Position numbers and translations under genes: made by a program
Assembly: GCA_037783545.1 (NCBI GenBank)
Contig: JBBELK010000109.1
Location: forward strand, 496,001 to 560,000
DNA from: Henricia sp. BOLD:AAB3569
Lineage: Eukaryota; Echinodermata; Asteroidea; Spinulosida; Echinasteridae
Direction: 5' to 3'
DNA: 64,000 nucleotides
In this document: positions 11,151 through 22,589 of the stretch, piece by piece
Numbering within the stretch: position 1 is the stretch's first letter
How the letters are laid out: each line of letters starts with the position of its first letter
The notes under the pieces: model-generated
What the model was told of the DNA's origin: nothing
The model's database searches: none
The model's input: only the letters and a program-made list of their open reading frames with translations

Positions 11151-12585
11151 ATGAGCACGTGGGTAGTCGCCATATGTAAACAAACTTCCAAGAGACATTG
11201 GTATATTTGCGTGAGGCTGCTTCCAAGTCATGTCCAAGGAACCACCCCACCCCTTCACCAAAATAATTACGACAAAATGAAATGAAAGCAAAGAAGATAC
11301 AGATTTGCAATGAGTAGTTTGTGGATTGTGTTATGCAAAGCCGTTATAAATTATGCACCTCCCCAGGCCAACCAGGACCCTGCCGTCACTCTGGAAAATC
11401 GTGGTTCACGTCGCTTTCTGTGACCATTTTATGTGATATTTTAATCGATACTGATTTCGAAAAAAAATATTCACAATGTTTTACGCCACTTTATCTGACT
11501 TTTCAACATGTAGGCCTACATAGTACAAAAAGTCATGTACACGTGGGTGCGTACGATATGTACGTCTAGTCTACGTACATGAACATTCCTGCAGGCCTAG
11601 CCTGCGAGACAAAAGGCGCGCGCGCGCGTGTTCATGACTTGTGCGGTCGGCCAGGTCAAAAGTTCATCAGTTGCTGCTAAAAATAGGAATGGAGAATTGA
11701 GAATCAGCAAGAGGGCTCACTTCAAAAACTTCATCCTTGTACTGACGACACTGTCCCTTTAAGCAGCGCCATGAAATTGGCCCCAGCTGGGCACGTGTCG
11801 CTGAATGCGTAGCCTACGCATGTACACCGAAAATGAACACACGTGGATTGCACACTGTATAACCATGTACACGTCATGATCGTGACATTCGTAGCGCATA
11901 AAGTGAACTGGTGAAATGTTTTAATTCCTTCAAGCTCTATGATTCAAGTCATCAATATCATGCGATGTACATAAGGATTCCAAAGGTAGGCTTAGTGTGG
12001 CGAATAGTGTACTCGCCCTAAATTGCGCAACGTTGGCGTGTTTTTATTTATTTTGTTGCGATTTTTTTTACGTGAATTCCACCGTCTTTGCTGAACCAAC
12101 ATGAATTGTTTTGCACATGCGCAAACTGTAGGTCTTTTGCGCAAATGAATTTTCATATTCCTCGTTGCCCCATCGGGATGTTACGGCTCATTCAAGCAAT
12201 TTTGGTGATCGCTTGTTTGAGCGTTATTGCCCGATTTGGCGTTTTCGGCCGATCGGGCTTAAAGTCTAGACTGTATATGGCATGAGTGTACAACAATTTG
12301 AAAGGGGTTATTCCATATTTGACCAATACAAATTTAATACCGGGTATATTAACCTTAAAATATGTAGGCTAGCATCAAAAAGAAAATCCAAACCTTTTCT
12401 GCATCACCCAGTGAGCTCCATATTGTACATGTAGTTTTAATCTGTTGCAATCCCGTAACTATAGCCACTGCGTAGTTTTGAATCCGTGGCATCATCACCA
12501 TAAATACACACGCAGCAGCCCCCGTACGTGCACGCGATGTCAATTCAAATTTTCTAAACAATGACGAAGTGTACCCGATGATTAG

Positions 12586-13181
12586 GCCATCGGAATGAAA
12601 GTCATAGAATACCGTCCGGAAGATTTCAAAAACACATGAGGCTTTTTTTCATTATTCATTTTTCATTATTTTGTAAAACAGGTGCCCGAGGGGTACATTC
12701 GATGTCGCGATGGCAAAAGCCAATCAGATGACGGAATACATAGGTGTACAGAACGTCCGAAGATTGCCGAAGTGAGATCGGGGGCGCGTTTAATAGCACA
12801 ATACATGAGTACGCCGGTATGGGTATTTTCCTATACATCCGTTGAAGGTATTGTCGGTATTGCGTTATTAAACGTGCCCCGGGACTTCAGTCGGATTTGC
12901 AACACGAACAGTGAAATTGTGTGTCAGCACTTAGATCTCGCGCTCAAGACTATCGTCTGCCGTCTGATTTCGAAAAATCTGGTTGATTGGTCGGAATTTC
13001 TCGGTTTGGCGCCATATAGGGGACCTATATCGATTTCTTTCATGAACAAGTATTGAAAGTATGTTGAAGTTCGAAATTTTTTGAAATAATGAAAAATGTT
13101 TGAATAATGAAAAATTCCGGCGGCGGCCATTTGGTCATGCGGGCGGAGGACGGTATTCTATGACTTTCATTCCGATGGCCT
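12586..13181. mobile_element. 596-bp element with perfect 33-bp terminal inverted repeats
   Basis: The first and last 33 bp are exact reverse complements, beginning GGCCATCGGAATGAAAGTCA. A further dyad lies inside (CGGGGGCGCGTTTAATA near 12780 opposing TATTAAACGTGCCCCG near 12868). A frame of 124 codons at 12682-13056 crosses the interior dyad and has no recognisable motif; I do not treat it as a gene. Confidence 0.8.
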
Positions 13182-13291
13182 TAACGGTAACGTCCAGACG
13201 ACCGGACTTGCATTCGGGTAACTTCGGGAACCTTCGGAAAAAGGAGGAATTCCTCATGTTTCAAAATGGCGAAATTGGCGGCTGCCTGACC

Positions 13292-13338
13292 TAAAATTCA
13301 GTCTAGTCAAAAGATTTTTGGTCCGGGTACCAGACTAG
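13292..13338. mobile_element. Right half of the split TA-flanked MITE
   Basis: AAATTCAGTCTAGTCAAA through GGTCCGGGTACCAGACTA matches the right half of the 6997-7087 element and pairs with the left half at 7713. Confidence 0.65.
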
Positions 13339-13339
13339 T

Positions 13340-14320
13340 CATGATCAGGATTAATACCGGTACATGTAGGACTATGACTGAGGATATAGATGTTGTGTAG
13401 CCCAAGTACAGTTTTCATTAATCATGTTAATAGTAAAATAGTAGACAGAATGATTCTATCTATACGGGATCACGGCGTAGGGACAGAAGTTACAGAACAC
13501 ACCCCTGCTCCTTTCATCACTCATAATGCTCATGTATTATTATTATTATTATTTATTCGGCCATATTAAACGGACAAGATGCATGTACAAATACAAAATA
13601 ACAATTACAAACAAAATGAACTTATAGATCAGTTTTAGGAAGGAAAGGGGAGAAGTAAGGATTAAGGGAAGGAGGGGATGAAAGGAAGTAGGCGGTGGAA
13701 GGAGAAAGTAGACAAAACAAGCCTATCTAGACGGCCAGGATAAACAAAAGTGATATTCACTGTAGCTCGGAAGACTGTTTATCCAATCATATTTTCATAG
13801 ATAGGTAATAAATATAATTATATACCTCATGCGTAGATTCCTGTCATCTGATTGGTTAAAAGTGGGGGCATTGAATCAGATAGACCCGGCGCGTATATGC
13901 CCACCGGGCAATAGTCTTTGCCATGCCCCGGGCATAGTCATTAGCAGGTTCCGGACGACGCATTACATGTACATTTGTTAGCATACATGTAGCTGTGCAC
14001 CAACTACCGTATGCAGCTGTGCGCTTCACGTAAACATTCATCAGGACGGTAATGGCGGAATCTCGACGTCATTTTGTCGTCTGTCGTAGTCGTAGATGAT
14101 GAAGTCCTTAAGAAAGTAAGAGAAGTGGCCTACAGTGAAAACTGTGTCAGGTGAAATGTGCTACTAGTGCCAGGTGATTATTCTACGGATGTTTGCTGTA
14201 AATATACAACTTTTCCGCCGTAGACCAGCTTCCGAAATCGAAACTCAAAGGACCACTGTCATGACTGTATGATGTATCGTTACATTTAACCAACCAGATG
14301 ACAAAAATCTACACATTCGG
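13340..14320. other. Non-coding stretch
   Basis: Contains an (ATT)n run near 13536-13555 and a purine-rich GGAAGG/GGAGAAG stretch near 13635-13715. No gene-like frame seen. Confidence 0.5.
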
Positions 14321-14330
14321 TATACATACA

Positions 14331-14512
14331 TGTATAAAACAAATATTGACTGCTGTTTATTTGGGTCATGGTTAAGATTATAGGCCTTCGGTGATCTCGA
14401 AGCCATGACTATGCCCCTCGGCTTCCGCCTCAGGGCATAGTCATGGCTTTGAGATCACCTTGGGCCTATAATCTTAACCATGCCCCTCATTGCAGTCAAT
14501 ATTTGTATAATA
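14331..14512. repeat. Long near-perfect hairpin
   Basis: TAAGATTATAGGCC, GGTGATCTCGAAGCCATGAC and TATGCCC on the left are mirrored by GGGCATAGTCATGGCTTTGA, GATCACC and GGCCTATAATCTTA on the right. The outer AATATTGACTGC / GCAGTCAATATT words extend it. Arms exceed 50 bp with a ~17-bp loop. Confidence 0.85.
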
Positions 14513-15613
14513 TTAAAAATAAGTGTTTTTACCATATACATAATTGAAAAAACAGAATGTCACCGGTAAGTGATTTCAAACCAAGACGGAAATATGTACA
14601 TGTATGAGATATGGTATGTTTCAATTGTCATTGGTCGATATTGGCTCCAATTAGTATTGTAAGTTGTATGAGGTTTGTTATCATTTTGCCTTGAAATTAG
14701 AATCAAACCCAAAAATCTCAATCTACATGTAGGCCTACCTAGGCCTAGCCCTACAAATAGGGCCGTAAATAGCTCGCTTTTCAAATCTGACTTACTACAG
14801 TCGCAATTCACAGCCCTACTACAAGGGCGTACGTACACCTGTAGATGCTAAGTTTTAAACTGCTGAAATCCGAGAAAGTTCCACTACAAATATCGTCCGA
14901 AGCACATCAGACCAGAGCACTTTCACACCATTATTTGTAATCCTGAGAGTCTAGTGTTTCATAAAATAACGGTAACGCTTAGGGAATCGTCAATTTGGCC
15001 ATCTACGGCAACTTGAAACATTGGACAAAATTCGGACAACGTTCTGACTAGTCAGTGAGCTTTCCTTTCATAAAGTGGATTGTTGTAATTTTGCCTCGAA
15101 ATTAGAATCACACCCAAAAATTTCCTCCTAGTTGTGTCCTGCAGTGGTTTGAGATGTCCATGATTGGAAAATGATTGGAAAGAAATGCTTACAACACCGT
15201 TTTTGAAGCCAAAATGTTCTCCCACGTGAAAGCTTAACAACTGGTTCTGTCTACTTTTAGAAGGCTAAAAGTGTTGTTTTTGACGTTTATATTGGGACGT
15301 TATCATTTTCTAAGAAACACTTTTAGCCCCTTAACTTTCTAACCCCATTTGCTATCGTGAATTTTGATGCACGCCCTCAAGAGTCCAAATACCGGTGTGA
15401 AAATTCTTACCGTAAATTCCAAATCAGACATTTAAAAGCACACCATCGGGGTCCTTGTAATCACAAGACTTCTGCATCCTTGTCGTTCACTGTCCATGAT
15501 GACTCAAACATCAAAAAAGGATAAAAGGGAGCAAAATCTGGAGTAAAATCGACAAATCTGGACAGACGGGAGACTTGACCATGTCATGCATGTTGACTTC
15601 GCTACTATGATCG

Positions 15614-15808
15614 TGTCAAAAGGAACGTAGTCCCACCAGTGCGGATGGATTTTGTTTAGCCTAGACCTGCCCCCTGTCTACGTGCGCTACGCTGCTCTCG
15701 CTCATACCGGGTATACAACGCGTGGGGAAGTAAATATGTGGACAGGGGTCCAGTCTAGGCTAAACAAAATCCATCCGCGTTGGTGGGACTACTTTCCTTT
15801 TGACGCGG
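15614..15808. mobile_element. TA-flanked MITE seated in the centre of a palindrome
   Basis: The element 15664-15755 (GACCTGCCCCCTGTC ... GGACAGGGGTCCAGTC, TA on each side) interrupts an otherwise continuous palindrome. The flanks GGATTTTGTTTAGCC and GGCTAAACAAAATCC are exact inverses, and similarity continues outward to GTCAAAAGGAA / TTCCTTTTGAC. Compare 20730-21057. Confidence 0.75.
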
Positions 15809-15857
15809 CCTACCATGAAGTCTGTGTACCATGCTGGCTGGCTTGATTTTTTTTGAG

Positions 15858-15936
15858 TTTATCCCAGCTGGCAATACGTCACGCGCGCAGTTTATCAAAC
15901 TGTGCGAGTGACGTACTTGCCAGCTGGGATAAACAC
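15858..15936. repeat. 79-bp hairpin
   Basis: GTTTATCCCAGCTGGCAA is opposed by TTGCCAGCTGGGATAAAC, with TACGTCACGCGCGCAGTTT / AACTGTGCGAGTGACGTA inside. One half-arm is repeated near 23219-23255. Confidence 0.85.
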
Positions 15937-16359
15937 ACGGACGTCAATATGAATTATGCATATTGCACAGCCGGGCTCCTTGACCGAGAAGCGCTACCAT
16001 CGTCCAGCATATCAGCTAAAATGGCGTCGCCCAGGGCATGCAGCTCAGAACGTTGTCCGAATTTTGTCCAATGTTTCAAGACACCGTACATGTAGATGGC
16101 CAAATTGACAATTCGGTAAGCGTTACCGTTATTTTATGAAACACTAGACTCTCAGGATTACAATGGTGTGTGTGAAAGTGCTCTGGTCTGATGTGCTTCA
16201 GACGATATTTGTAGTGGAACTTTCTCGGATTTCAGCAGTTTAAAACTTAGCATCTACGTACGCCCTCGTAGTAGGGCTGTGAATTGCGACTGTAATAAGT
16301 CAGATTTGAAAAGCGAGCTATTTACAGCCCTATTTGTAGGGCTAACCTAGGCCTAGTTG

Positions 16360-16830
16360 TGTCCTGTAATAAACCTAATATCGATAATATCGACGTTCTC
16401 AATGCATTATGGGATTGGATGAAGTGCCCGGCCAAATGTGCATAAACCTATGAGGCAGATGCCAACTCGGCAACTTTTTTACTCATTTTCACGAAAACCG
16501 ACAAGACTTCAAGAATCAACCCCCCACCACTTTATCTTTGACACATTGGGTAAGCGCGGGTATAATCGACCACAACTCACAAGGTAAATTCGACCAGCCT
16601 TAATTAAAAATGTACTCAATATCAAACAACTATGCTAAAATCGTCGTGATTTAATGTGATCGCCTTATGGGATCCAGTAAGAAGTACACGCTATTCTGTG
16701 GCGTCAGTTTGGACGTCCTTTGGATGGAATGGTGATTTAAACCTTTGGTCATTTTGCATTGCCGGTCTAAAAAGCTGTCTTGTGTTTAAACAATCATGAC
16801 AATAGGTAGTCGAAAAACACATCACTACAT
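16360..16830. other. Non-coding spacer
   Basis: No gene or clear repeat boundary seen. A short segment around 16380-16520 resembles 20280-20430 (ATGAGGCAGATGCC / GGCGTCCGCCTCAT, opposite strand), so it also belongs to the shared foldback families. Confidence 0.4.
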
Positions 16831-16839
16831 GTACAGTCA

Positions 16840-17045
16840 AACTTGCTCTTCGGGCCACCTCTATAAAACGGCCACTTGTCTAAACCGGCCAAGGCTGTTG
16901 GGTCCCGATCAACTGCTACGTAAAATAACCATTGACGCACCTTGATATTTATAACGGCCCCTCTATAACGCGGCCAACGGCCAGTGTTAAACGTTTTTTG
17001 TGTGCACAGTGTATGGCAATAAATTTGTAGTACTCCGGCCACTGT
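16840..17045. repeat. CTATAA-CGGCCA degenerate tandem words
   Basis: CTCTATAAAACGGCCACTTG, CTCTATAACGCGGCCAACGG and similar words repeat loosely, and ATATAAAGGCCACTTGTCTA recurs near 18907. Likely a decayed dispersed repeat; no coding frame. Confidence 0.4.
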
Positions 17046-17133
17046 AAAAATGAAGGGCGTCCTCTGTTGTTTTTACTTGAACAGGAAAGGGTTGGCATGT
17101 CTAGTTTTCACTTACATTGCATAAACCAGTATA

Positions 17134-17475
17134 GATTGGTTCCCGATCCCTATACGGTTCGCTTATTGCGAAAATATAGGGATCGGTAAAGGGCAGCCAT
17201 GACGGGCAGAATTCTGCCTGTCACGTGGTTATTATTATTTATTTTTAGTAAGTGCGCAGATTTTGCATTGACATTTGTAACTTTGCCGTGCGTGTCGAAC
17301 ATATCCAATTATGTAAATAAAGTACATTGCCTAAAGCAAAGGGCTTGGCCAATTTTTAAATATAAAAAACACAATGCGCACGTGCAAAGACGACCAATTA
17401 CAGATCAAGATGAAGCGCCCTTTACCTGTCCTTATAATTATTCTCCTGTGTGGAATATCTGGACGGGAACCAGTC
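17134..17475. mobile_element. TA-flanked MITE of the GACTGGTTCCCG group
   Basis: TA then GATTGGTTCCCGATCC at the left and GGGAACCAGTC then TA at the right. Inside are AAAGGGC/GCCCTTTA inverse words and GGGCAGAATTCTGCC. The 20730-21057 element has the same plan. Confidence 0.7.
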
Positions 17476-17627
17476 TAAAACCAGTATTGGGGATCAGACT
17501 GAACTACCGCCCTCTGTTGTTTTTACTTGACCAGGCAAAGGCTGGCAGGTCTTGTTCCCAGTTTTCATGCATAAAGCATTGCATAAACCAGTATTGTGCT
17601 CAGACTAAGAAATCATGTATTTTGTTA

Positions 17628-17909
17628 TGCACCTATCAATTTGTTCCCCCACCCCTCGCCCCTCCCCCTGCTGCCCCACCCCCTAGGAGGGGGTTTGGTC
17701 ACATTTTTCATGCCCCAGGGTGGGGCATTTGGCCCATTTTCTGTGTATTTTTGTGCATTTTGCGCATGTTTTGCACCCGAGGTGGGGATTTTTGTCACCT
17801 AAATGTTGCCCCAGGGGTGGGGATTTTGTCACGGAAAAAGTGACAATCCCACCTCTTAGGTGGGGTAGCCCGGGGGAGGGAGGGGTGGGGGAAACAATTG
17901 ATAGGTGCA
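17628..17909. mobile_element. 282-bp G/C-tract MITE
   Basis: Ends TGCACCTATCAAT and ATTGATAGGTGCA are exact inverses, continuing into pyrimidine-rich (CCCCCACCCCTC) and purine-rich (GAGGGAGGGGTGGGGG) complementary tracts. The interior has several TGGGG/CCCCA-type repeats. A fragment of a related sequence (CATCAATTGTTTCCCCC) lies near 10165. Confidence 0.85.
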
Positions 17910-18009
17910 TTACGATCGATAAAAAGTGTTTACTCTTTTCTAGATCGATTTTGTTGAAGCAATTAAAGAACATTTGCATTGTGCAGTTAATTTCACGAAA
18001 AGATCTTGC

Positions 18010-19430
18010 CAAGATTTACTCTTAGGGAGAAAATTTGTGTCATAAAATAAGGCCAATTGAAGGCAGAAGAGGTGTGAAAAACATTGCAATTGAATCGGGC
18101 GTAGCGTCGCCGGGAAACAAATTCACGGCTCCAAAGTTCTTAACTTCGGATGTGAATAATACTAATAGGCTAGTTTTGCATGAAAAATAAACACATCACC
18201 CAGGTAAGAATTGGAAACTTGACCAATTAATCTATTTTCCATGAGACTGCTGCAATTTCCATGAATTTAAACTGTTTTGTAAAAAAATCCAAAATTAAGA
18301 TTTGTTTTTTTAAATGTGCTTAATTCTTAAAATGTGCTGAGGCCCTATTTTTTTTTTCAGCTGTAGTCATGTGTTTTGTACATGTACATGTATAGGCCTA
18401 CACAAGGTCTAAGGCAATGATGGTCAACTTATCAATTCTTTCCGAAAAACCCGGTTACATGTAAATCATGTAAAAATGTTACTTTTATGACAAATGGATG
18501 ATACAAAACACAAACTTAAGATGAAAAAAATAAATTTCATTAGTCTTGGGAAAACTTACTTGTCCTACCGTATACCGTACGTTGTGCATGGGATCTCAAG
18601 CACATTGTTGTTGGGTGTGGTATTTTCTTTTAGAATTAAACTCCTGCCATGCTGGCCGATACCTGCGTCTTTTGTTGTTATTATTAATCCACGTACATGT
18701 ACCAACAATGTTTTTTGGATGAGCGAGTACATTTGTGTATTTTTACATTTCAAAGATTATTTTCTTGAACTTTAAGAGAAGGAAATATCTTTGTCCAGGT
18801 ATAATGCAATTGGTTCTTGATGTACATGTACATGGCCATACATTGTATATATACAATGCACAAATAAATGCATACATATTCATGTGCATTTGTGTGTACA
18901 CCTGCATATAAAGGCCACTTGTCTACATGTAGTGGCCACTTTCGCCCGGTCCCTTGGGTGGCCACTATACACAAATTTGACTTATTTCATTTCAGTGCTT
19001 GGATATTCGATCACTTAACATGCTTAATGCTTTGCTGAAACATTTATTGTGTGTTTTTTTGTATTAATATCAAATGTGTTGTAACTGTCTTTCGTCCCAG
19101 TAAACTTTATGCAAATCTATTAAAGTTTTTTGATGTGAATGCGCATGTTGTTAAATAAATATAAACAATATATTTTGTCACTCGGCTCCACAATTTACAA
19201 AATTTTTACTGCAATAAAACTGCCTTGGACAAATAATGCAACACTATGGTCGATTTCCACATCATTAAGACCTCATCTTGGTGGCCAAGCTGCACCTCAT
19301 CCATCGGTCCTCCAGTTTGGGGCTTGATGCAGAATGAAAGGCAATTACCTCGGCATGTGATTGTTGAAAAGTTTTGCCTGGCTCCTCCTCGGACGCAACT
19401 TTTATATTCAAATGAACCTTATCCGGTCGA
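18010..19430. other. Non-coding stretch with ACATGTAC clusters
   Basis: AT-rich. Contains TGTACATGTACATGTA near 18376 and other copies near 18821. Short frames present here lack coding character. No gene recognised. Confidence 0.5.
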
Positions 19431-19449
19431 ATACCCCCACTTTTACCCT

Positions 19450-20250
19450 ATTAAACATACTGACAAACATGTCCCGAAACAGAAATGTTGCAAAATCGAG
19501 AAATCATCAGCGATTCCCTTCGTAGCGCTAGAGTCCAAGTACCGCGCTCGTAGCTCCGTATGCGCAATGGAACACGCACCGTATCGGCACGGCGCTGGTT
19601 AGATTGAGTGTGCTGCACTGAAAATCAGTGTACACGGACTCTCCTGGTTTCACAACACATTCTTGCCGTGTCTGAAGTTGTGCATCATGAAAAACTAAGC
19701 TCTAACATATCACAACATTGTTAATAGATACTGAAAATAAAGCATCATTTCTGATGAGGCCAAACAAAATAAATGGTGTGTTTACGGTAACCCGACCGAC
19801 CTGGAATTTGAGGCCAAATTGCCGACCTCAAACTTTTTATTGCCAATTATCAAGTTGATAATTTTAAATGAGCACTTTTTGCAATAATTTCCAACGAACA
19901 TAACATTTTCTACACTTGAAGCTGTTAATAGTGTTAATAGTGAGTTTCAAACATTTCAAAAAAAGTATAAAAAAATGACAAAATAAAATTATTTTTCTAC
20001 CTACCTACCATTTATTTTGTTTGGCCTCATATACATTTTTTGAAACGATTTAAAAAAATTGATATTGGCGGGGGAGTCCGTGCAGCACACTTAATCCAAC
20101 CAGCGCTGTGCTGATACGGTGCGTGTTTTATTGTGCATACCAAGCTGCGAGCAAGGTACTTGTACTCTACCGCTATGAAGGGAATATCCCCCATGATTTC
20201 TCGCATTTGCAACATTTCTGTTTCGGGACATGTTTGTCGGTATGTAATTG
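19450..20250. mobile_element. Foldback element with a nested MITE
   Basis: The left arm (19453-19620) and right arm (20076-20250) are inverses: ACAAACATGTCCCGAAACAG / CTGTTTCGGGACATGTTTGT and GCACGCACCG..GCGCTGGTTA-type words oppose. Nested between them is a ~275-bp element at 19755-20031 with ends GAGGCCAAACAAAATAAATG and CATTTATTTTGTTTGGCCTC. Confidence 0.8.
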
Positions 20251-20729
20251 TTTGATATGTGTCAAAGATGAAGTAGTGGGAGGTTGATTCTTGAACTCTT
20301 TTCGGTTTTTGTGAAAATTTGTAAAAAAGTTGCAGAGTTGGCGTCCGCCTCATACATGTACATGTAGGTTTACACACATTTGGCCGGGCACTTTTGTCAT
20401 CCAATCTCATAATGCATTGAGAACGTCGATAAGATTTATTATGATCATGTGGAATGGTTTGAGATGTCCATGATTGGAAAATGATTGAAAAAAATACAAC
20501 ACCGTTTTTGAAGCCAAAATTTTCTCCCACGTGAAAACTCAATGACGGCTTCTCTCGTTTCCGGATAAATGATTATGGACATGGGAGGGCGCTCTCTGCC
20601 GGTAGAATAACCTTCAGCTCCGGCTGCGGAAAAGCCAAATGCAGACACACTGTATCAAGCCTGATCGTTAATCTGTCAAAAATACATTTACACGTACGCA
20701 GTTCCTTCCGTTCCGCTAGCACTGTACTA

Positions 20730-21057
20730 GACTGATTCCCAGCCTCATATTCCACATAGGACAAATATGATGGCCGGTAAAGGGAACTAGTGATTGGTCT
20801 TCTTTGCGCGTGCGCATTGTGTGCTTTATATTTAAAAACACGGAGAAGCTCTTTGCTTTAGCCTAGGCAATGTTTATTTAATTTGGCTATGTTTGACACG
20901 CCAAGCCGGGTTAGAAACGTCAATGCAAAATTTACGCACTGACCACGGGCAGATTTCTGCCCATTATGGCCGATCCTATAGAGTATAGTAAACTAGAGTG
21001 CGCCCTTTACCGGCCATCATATTTGTCCTATGTGGAATATCAGGCCGGGAACCAGTC
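20730..21057. mobile_element. TA-flanked MITE at a palindrome centre
   Basis: Ends GACTGATTCCCAGCC and GGCCGGGAACCAGTC, with TATTCCACATAGGACAAATA / TATTTGTCCTATGTGGAATA arms reaching over 50 bp. The immediate flanks GCTAGCACTGTAC and GTACAGCGCTAGC are themselves inverse, so the insertion lies on the dyad axis of another palindrome. Confidence 0.8.
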
Positions 21058-21098
21058 TAGTACAGCGCTAGCGGAACAAAAAGAACTGCGTATGTGTA

Positions 21099-21699
21099 CT
21101 TTTAGAAGGCTAAAAGTGATTTTCTGATGTTTACATTGGGGCTCTATGAATCACTTTTAGCCCCTTACCAATTAAACCCCATTCGCCATGTTGAATTTTC
21201 CTGCACGACCAAGATGGCGGCCATTCTCCAAAGTGAAATTCCACCTTACCGTCAAAATTAAACATTGAAAAACTTAACATGGAAGTCTGTGGAATCTCCA
21301 GAATGTAGTACCGTGGTCCAGTACAATGAGGTGACCACAAGAGGGTGGGCTATCTTGACCGTGATTCGCGATGTTTGGTCATGTGTAACATCCTGCTCTT
21401 CTCTTCAGTTTGCTGGGAAGTAAAGAAAAATTACGTTGGACTAGTTTTTTTCCTGTTTAGAAGAATCATCGGGGAAAATGGACCACGGTACTACATTCTG
21501 GAGATTCCAGGGACTTCCATGGTAAGTTTTTCAATGTTTATCTTTGACTGTAAGGTTTAATTTTACTTTGGAGAATGGCTGCCATCTTGGTCGTGCAGGA
21601 AAATTCAACATGGCGAATGGGGTTCAATTGGTAAGGGGCTAAAGTGATTCATAGAGTCCCAATGTAAACATCAGAAAATCACTTTTAGCCTTCTAAAAG
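21099..21699. mobile_element. 600-bp long-arm foldback (CTTTTAGAAGG ends)
   Basis: CTTTTAGAAGGCTAAAAGTG and CACTTTTAGCCTTCTAAAAG are exact inverses flanked by TA. Arms of about 220 bp (21099-21320 / 21478-21699) include CATCTTGGTCGTGCAGG and its inverse. Another copy of the end is near 15252. Confidence 0.85.
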
Positions 21700-22009
21700 T
21701 AGCGTATGTGTACATGTAAATGTATTTTTGACAGATTAATGATCAGGCTTGATACAGTTTGTCCGCATTTGGCCATTGCGCACCCGGAGCTGAAGGCTAT
21801 TCTTCCGGCGTAGAGCGCTCCCCCCATGTCCAAAATCATTCATCCGGAAACGAGAAAAACCTCCGTTAGGTTTTCACATGGGGGAAAATTTTGGCTTCAA
21901 AAACGGTGTTGTGTTTTTTTTCAATCATTTTTTAATCATGGACAGACTCAAACCATTCCAGGACACAACTAGAGGAGAATTTTGGGTTTGATTCTAATTT
22001 CGAGGCAAA

Positions 22010-22560
22010 ATGATAACAAACCACTACTTGCATGACTTGAAAGGGGTTTTTACAGACTAGACTACCGGTAGTAGTGGTCACACTGCAGGCACACATCCCA
22101 GATATACTTCCAAATACTGAAAGTATCTAGGCTTGTTTTTTACTGATGATACTACATGTACATGTACCTGTACATGCTTAAAAGGTTATTTTTTTTGTGT
22201 ACATGTACATGTACTGTACATTGAACAAAGATTTGAATGAAATTACCTCCTGGAATCAACAGATCGTCCAATTCTAAGATACATACTTCCCACTTGCACT
22301 TCAGGAAGCCAGCTCTCTTTCATATTTACAGTTAAAATATGTAAGATGTGAAATCCAAAGTGAAACACAGCCGAACTGAGTAAAATGTTCGGTTCGGTCC
22401 GTTTCGGTTCGGAAGTGCCAAGTTCGTTAAAATCCTGTTCGGTTCGTCTTTTCGGTTACAGCATTAGTATACATGTGCGTAGCGCATTTAGCGCTGAGCT
22501 TCAAGCGTCTAGACGCTTTGTGTGGTTGTCCAGTGGCACGTCAAAAACAACTGTTGCTTG
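22010..22560. other. Non-coding stretch, ACATGTAC-rich
   Basis: Contains TACATGTACATGTACCTGTA near 22142 and a second cluster near 22199, then TTCGGTTCGG-type repeats at 22388-22455. No gene seen. Confidence 0.5.
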
Positions 22561-22589
22561 GCGCTCGACGCACAACACGCTTGTGCAAC

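Larger units (their letters stand above)
9064..11784. repeat. Nested inverted ends GGGGCCAATTTCATGG and ACAGTGTCGTCAG
   Basis: GGGGCCAATTTCATGGAGCT at 9064 is opposed by AGCGCCATGAAATTGGCCCC at about 11765-11784. Just inside, AAAGGTACAGTGTCGTCAG near 9306 is opposed by CTGACGACACTGTCCCTTT near 11742-11760. This gives two nested inverted-repeat pairs, the signature of one element inside another, with more inserted between. Confidence 0.6.
7885..12266. mobile_element. 4.4-kb non-autonomous TA-flanked element with nested MITEs
   Basis: The left end GACTTTAAGCCCGATCGGCC (from 7886) and the right end, its reverse complement GGCCGATCGGGCTTAAAGTC (12247-12266), are flanked by TA. Related sub-terminal words of the type CGATTTGGCG and GATGGGGC occur on both sides for over 100 bp. 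No transposase-like reading frame is seen inside. The interior is filled by other repeats (9064-11784, 10613-10729, 10908-11150). Tc1/mariner-type mobilisation in trans is inferred from the TA flanks only. Confidence 0.6.
14735..16357. mobile_element. Long-arm foldback with nested insertions
   Basis: Arms of about 310 bp (14735-15049 and 16045-16357) are reverse complements, sharing words such as AAAGTTCCACTACAAATATC and TTTCATAAAATAACGGTAAC. The same arm sequence occurs a third time at 22806-23262. Between the arms are a piece of another foldback family (15075-15235), the CTTTTAGAAGGCTAAAAG family (15252-15340), and two smaller palindromes (15614-15808 and 15858-15936). Confidence 0.8.
20452..21966. 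mobile_element. Multi-layer nested palindrome
   Basis: Outer arms 20452-20716 and 21708-21966 are inverses (AACACCGTTTTTGAAGCC / GGCTTCAAAAACGGTGTT; ATCAAGCCTGATC / GATCAGGCTTGAT). Inside sit two further elements in series: a TA-flanked MITE at 20730-21057 and a 600-bp long-arm element at 21099-21699. A partial copy of the outer arm is at 15075-15235. Confidence 0.85.

Noticed and set aside
12682..13056. 124-codon frame inside the 596-bp inverted-repeat element
   Set aside because: Crosses an internal dyad, no known domain, and the element is far too short for a transposase.
17199..17843. 214-codon plus-strand frame
   Set aside because: It runs through two different MITEs and a proline-rich translation of C-tracts; no conserved motif. 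A chance frame over repeats.
18494..18775. 93-codon frame
   Set aside because: AT-rich chance frame with no similarity I recognise.
20027..20542. 171-codon minus-strand frame
   Set aside because: Lies in the arms of foldback elements with no recognisable domain.
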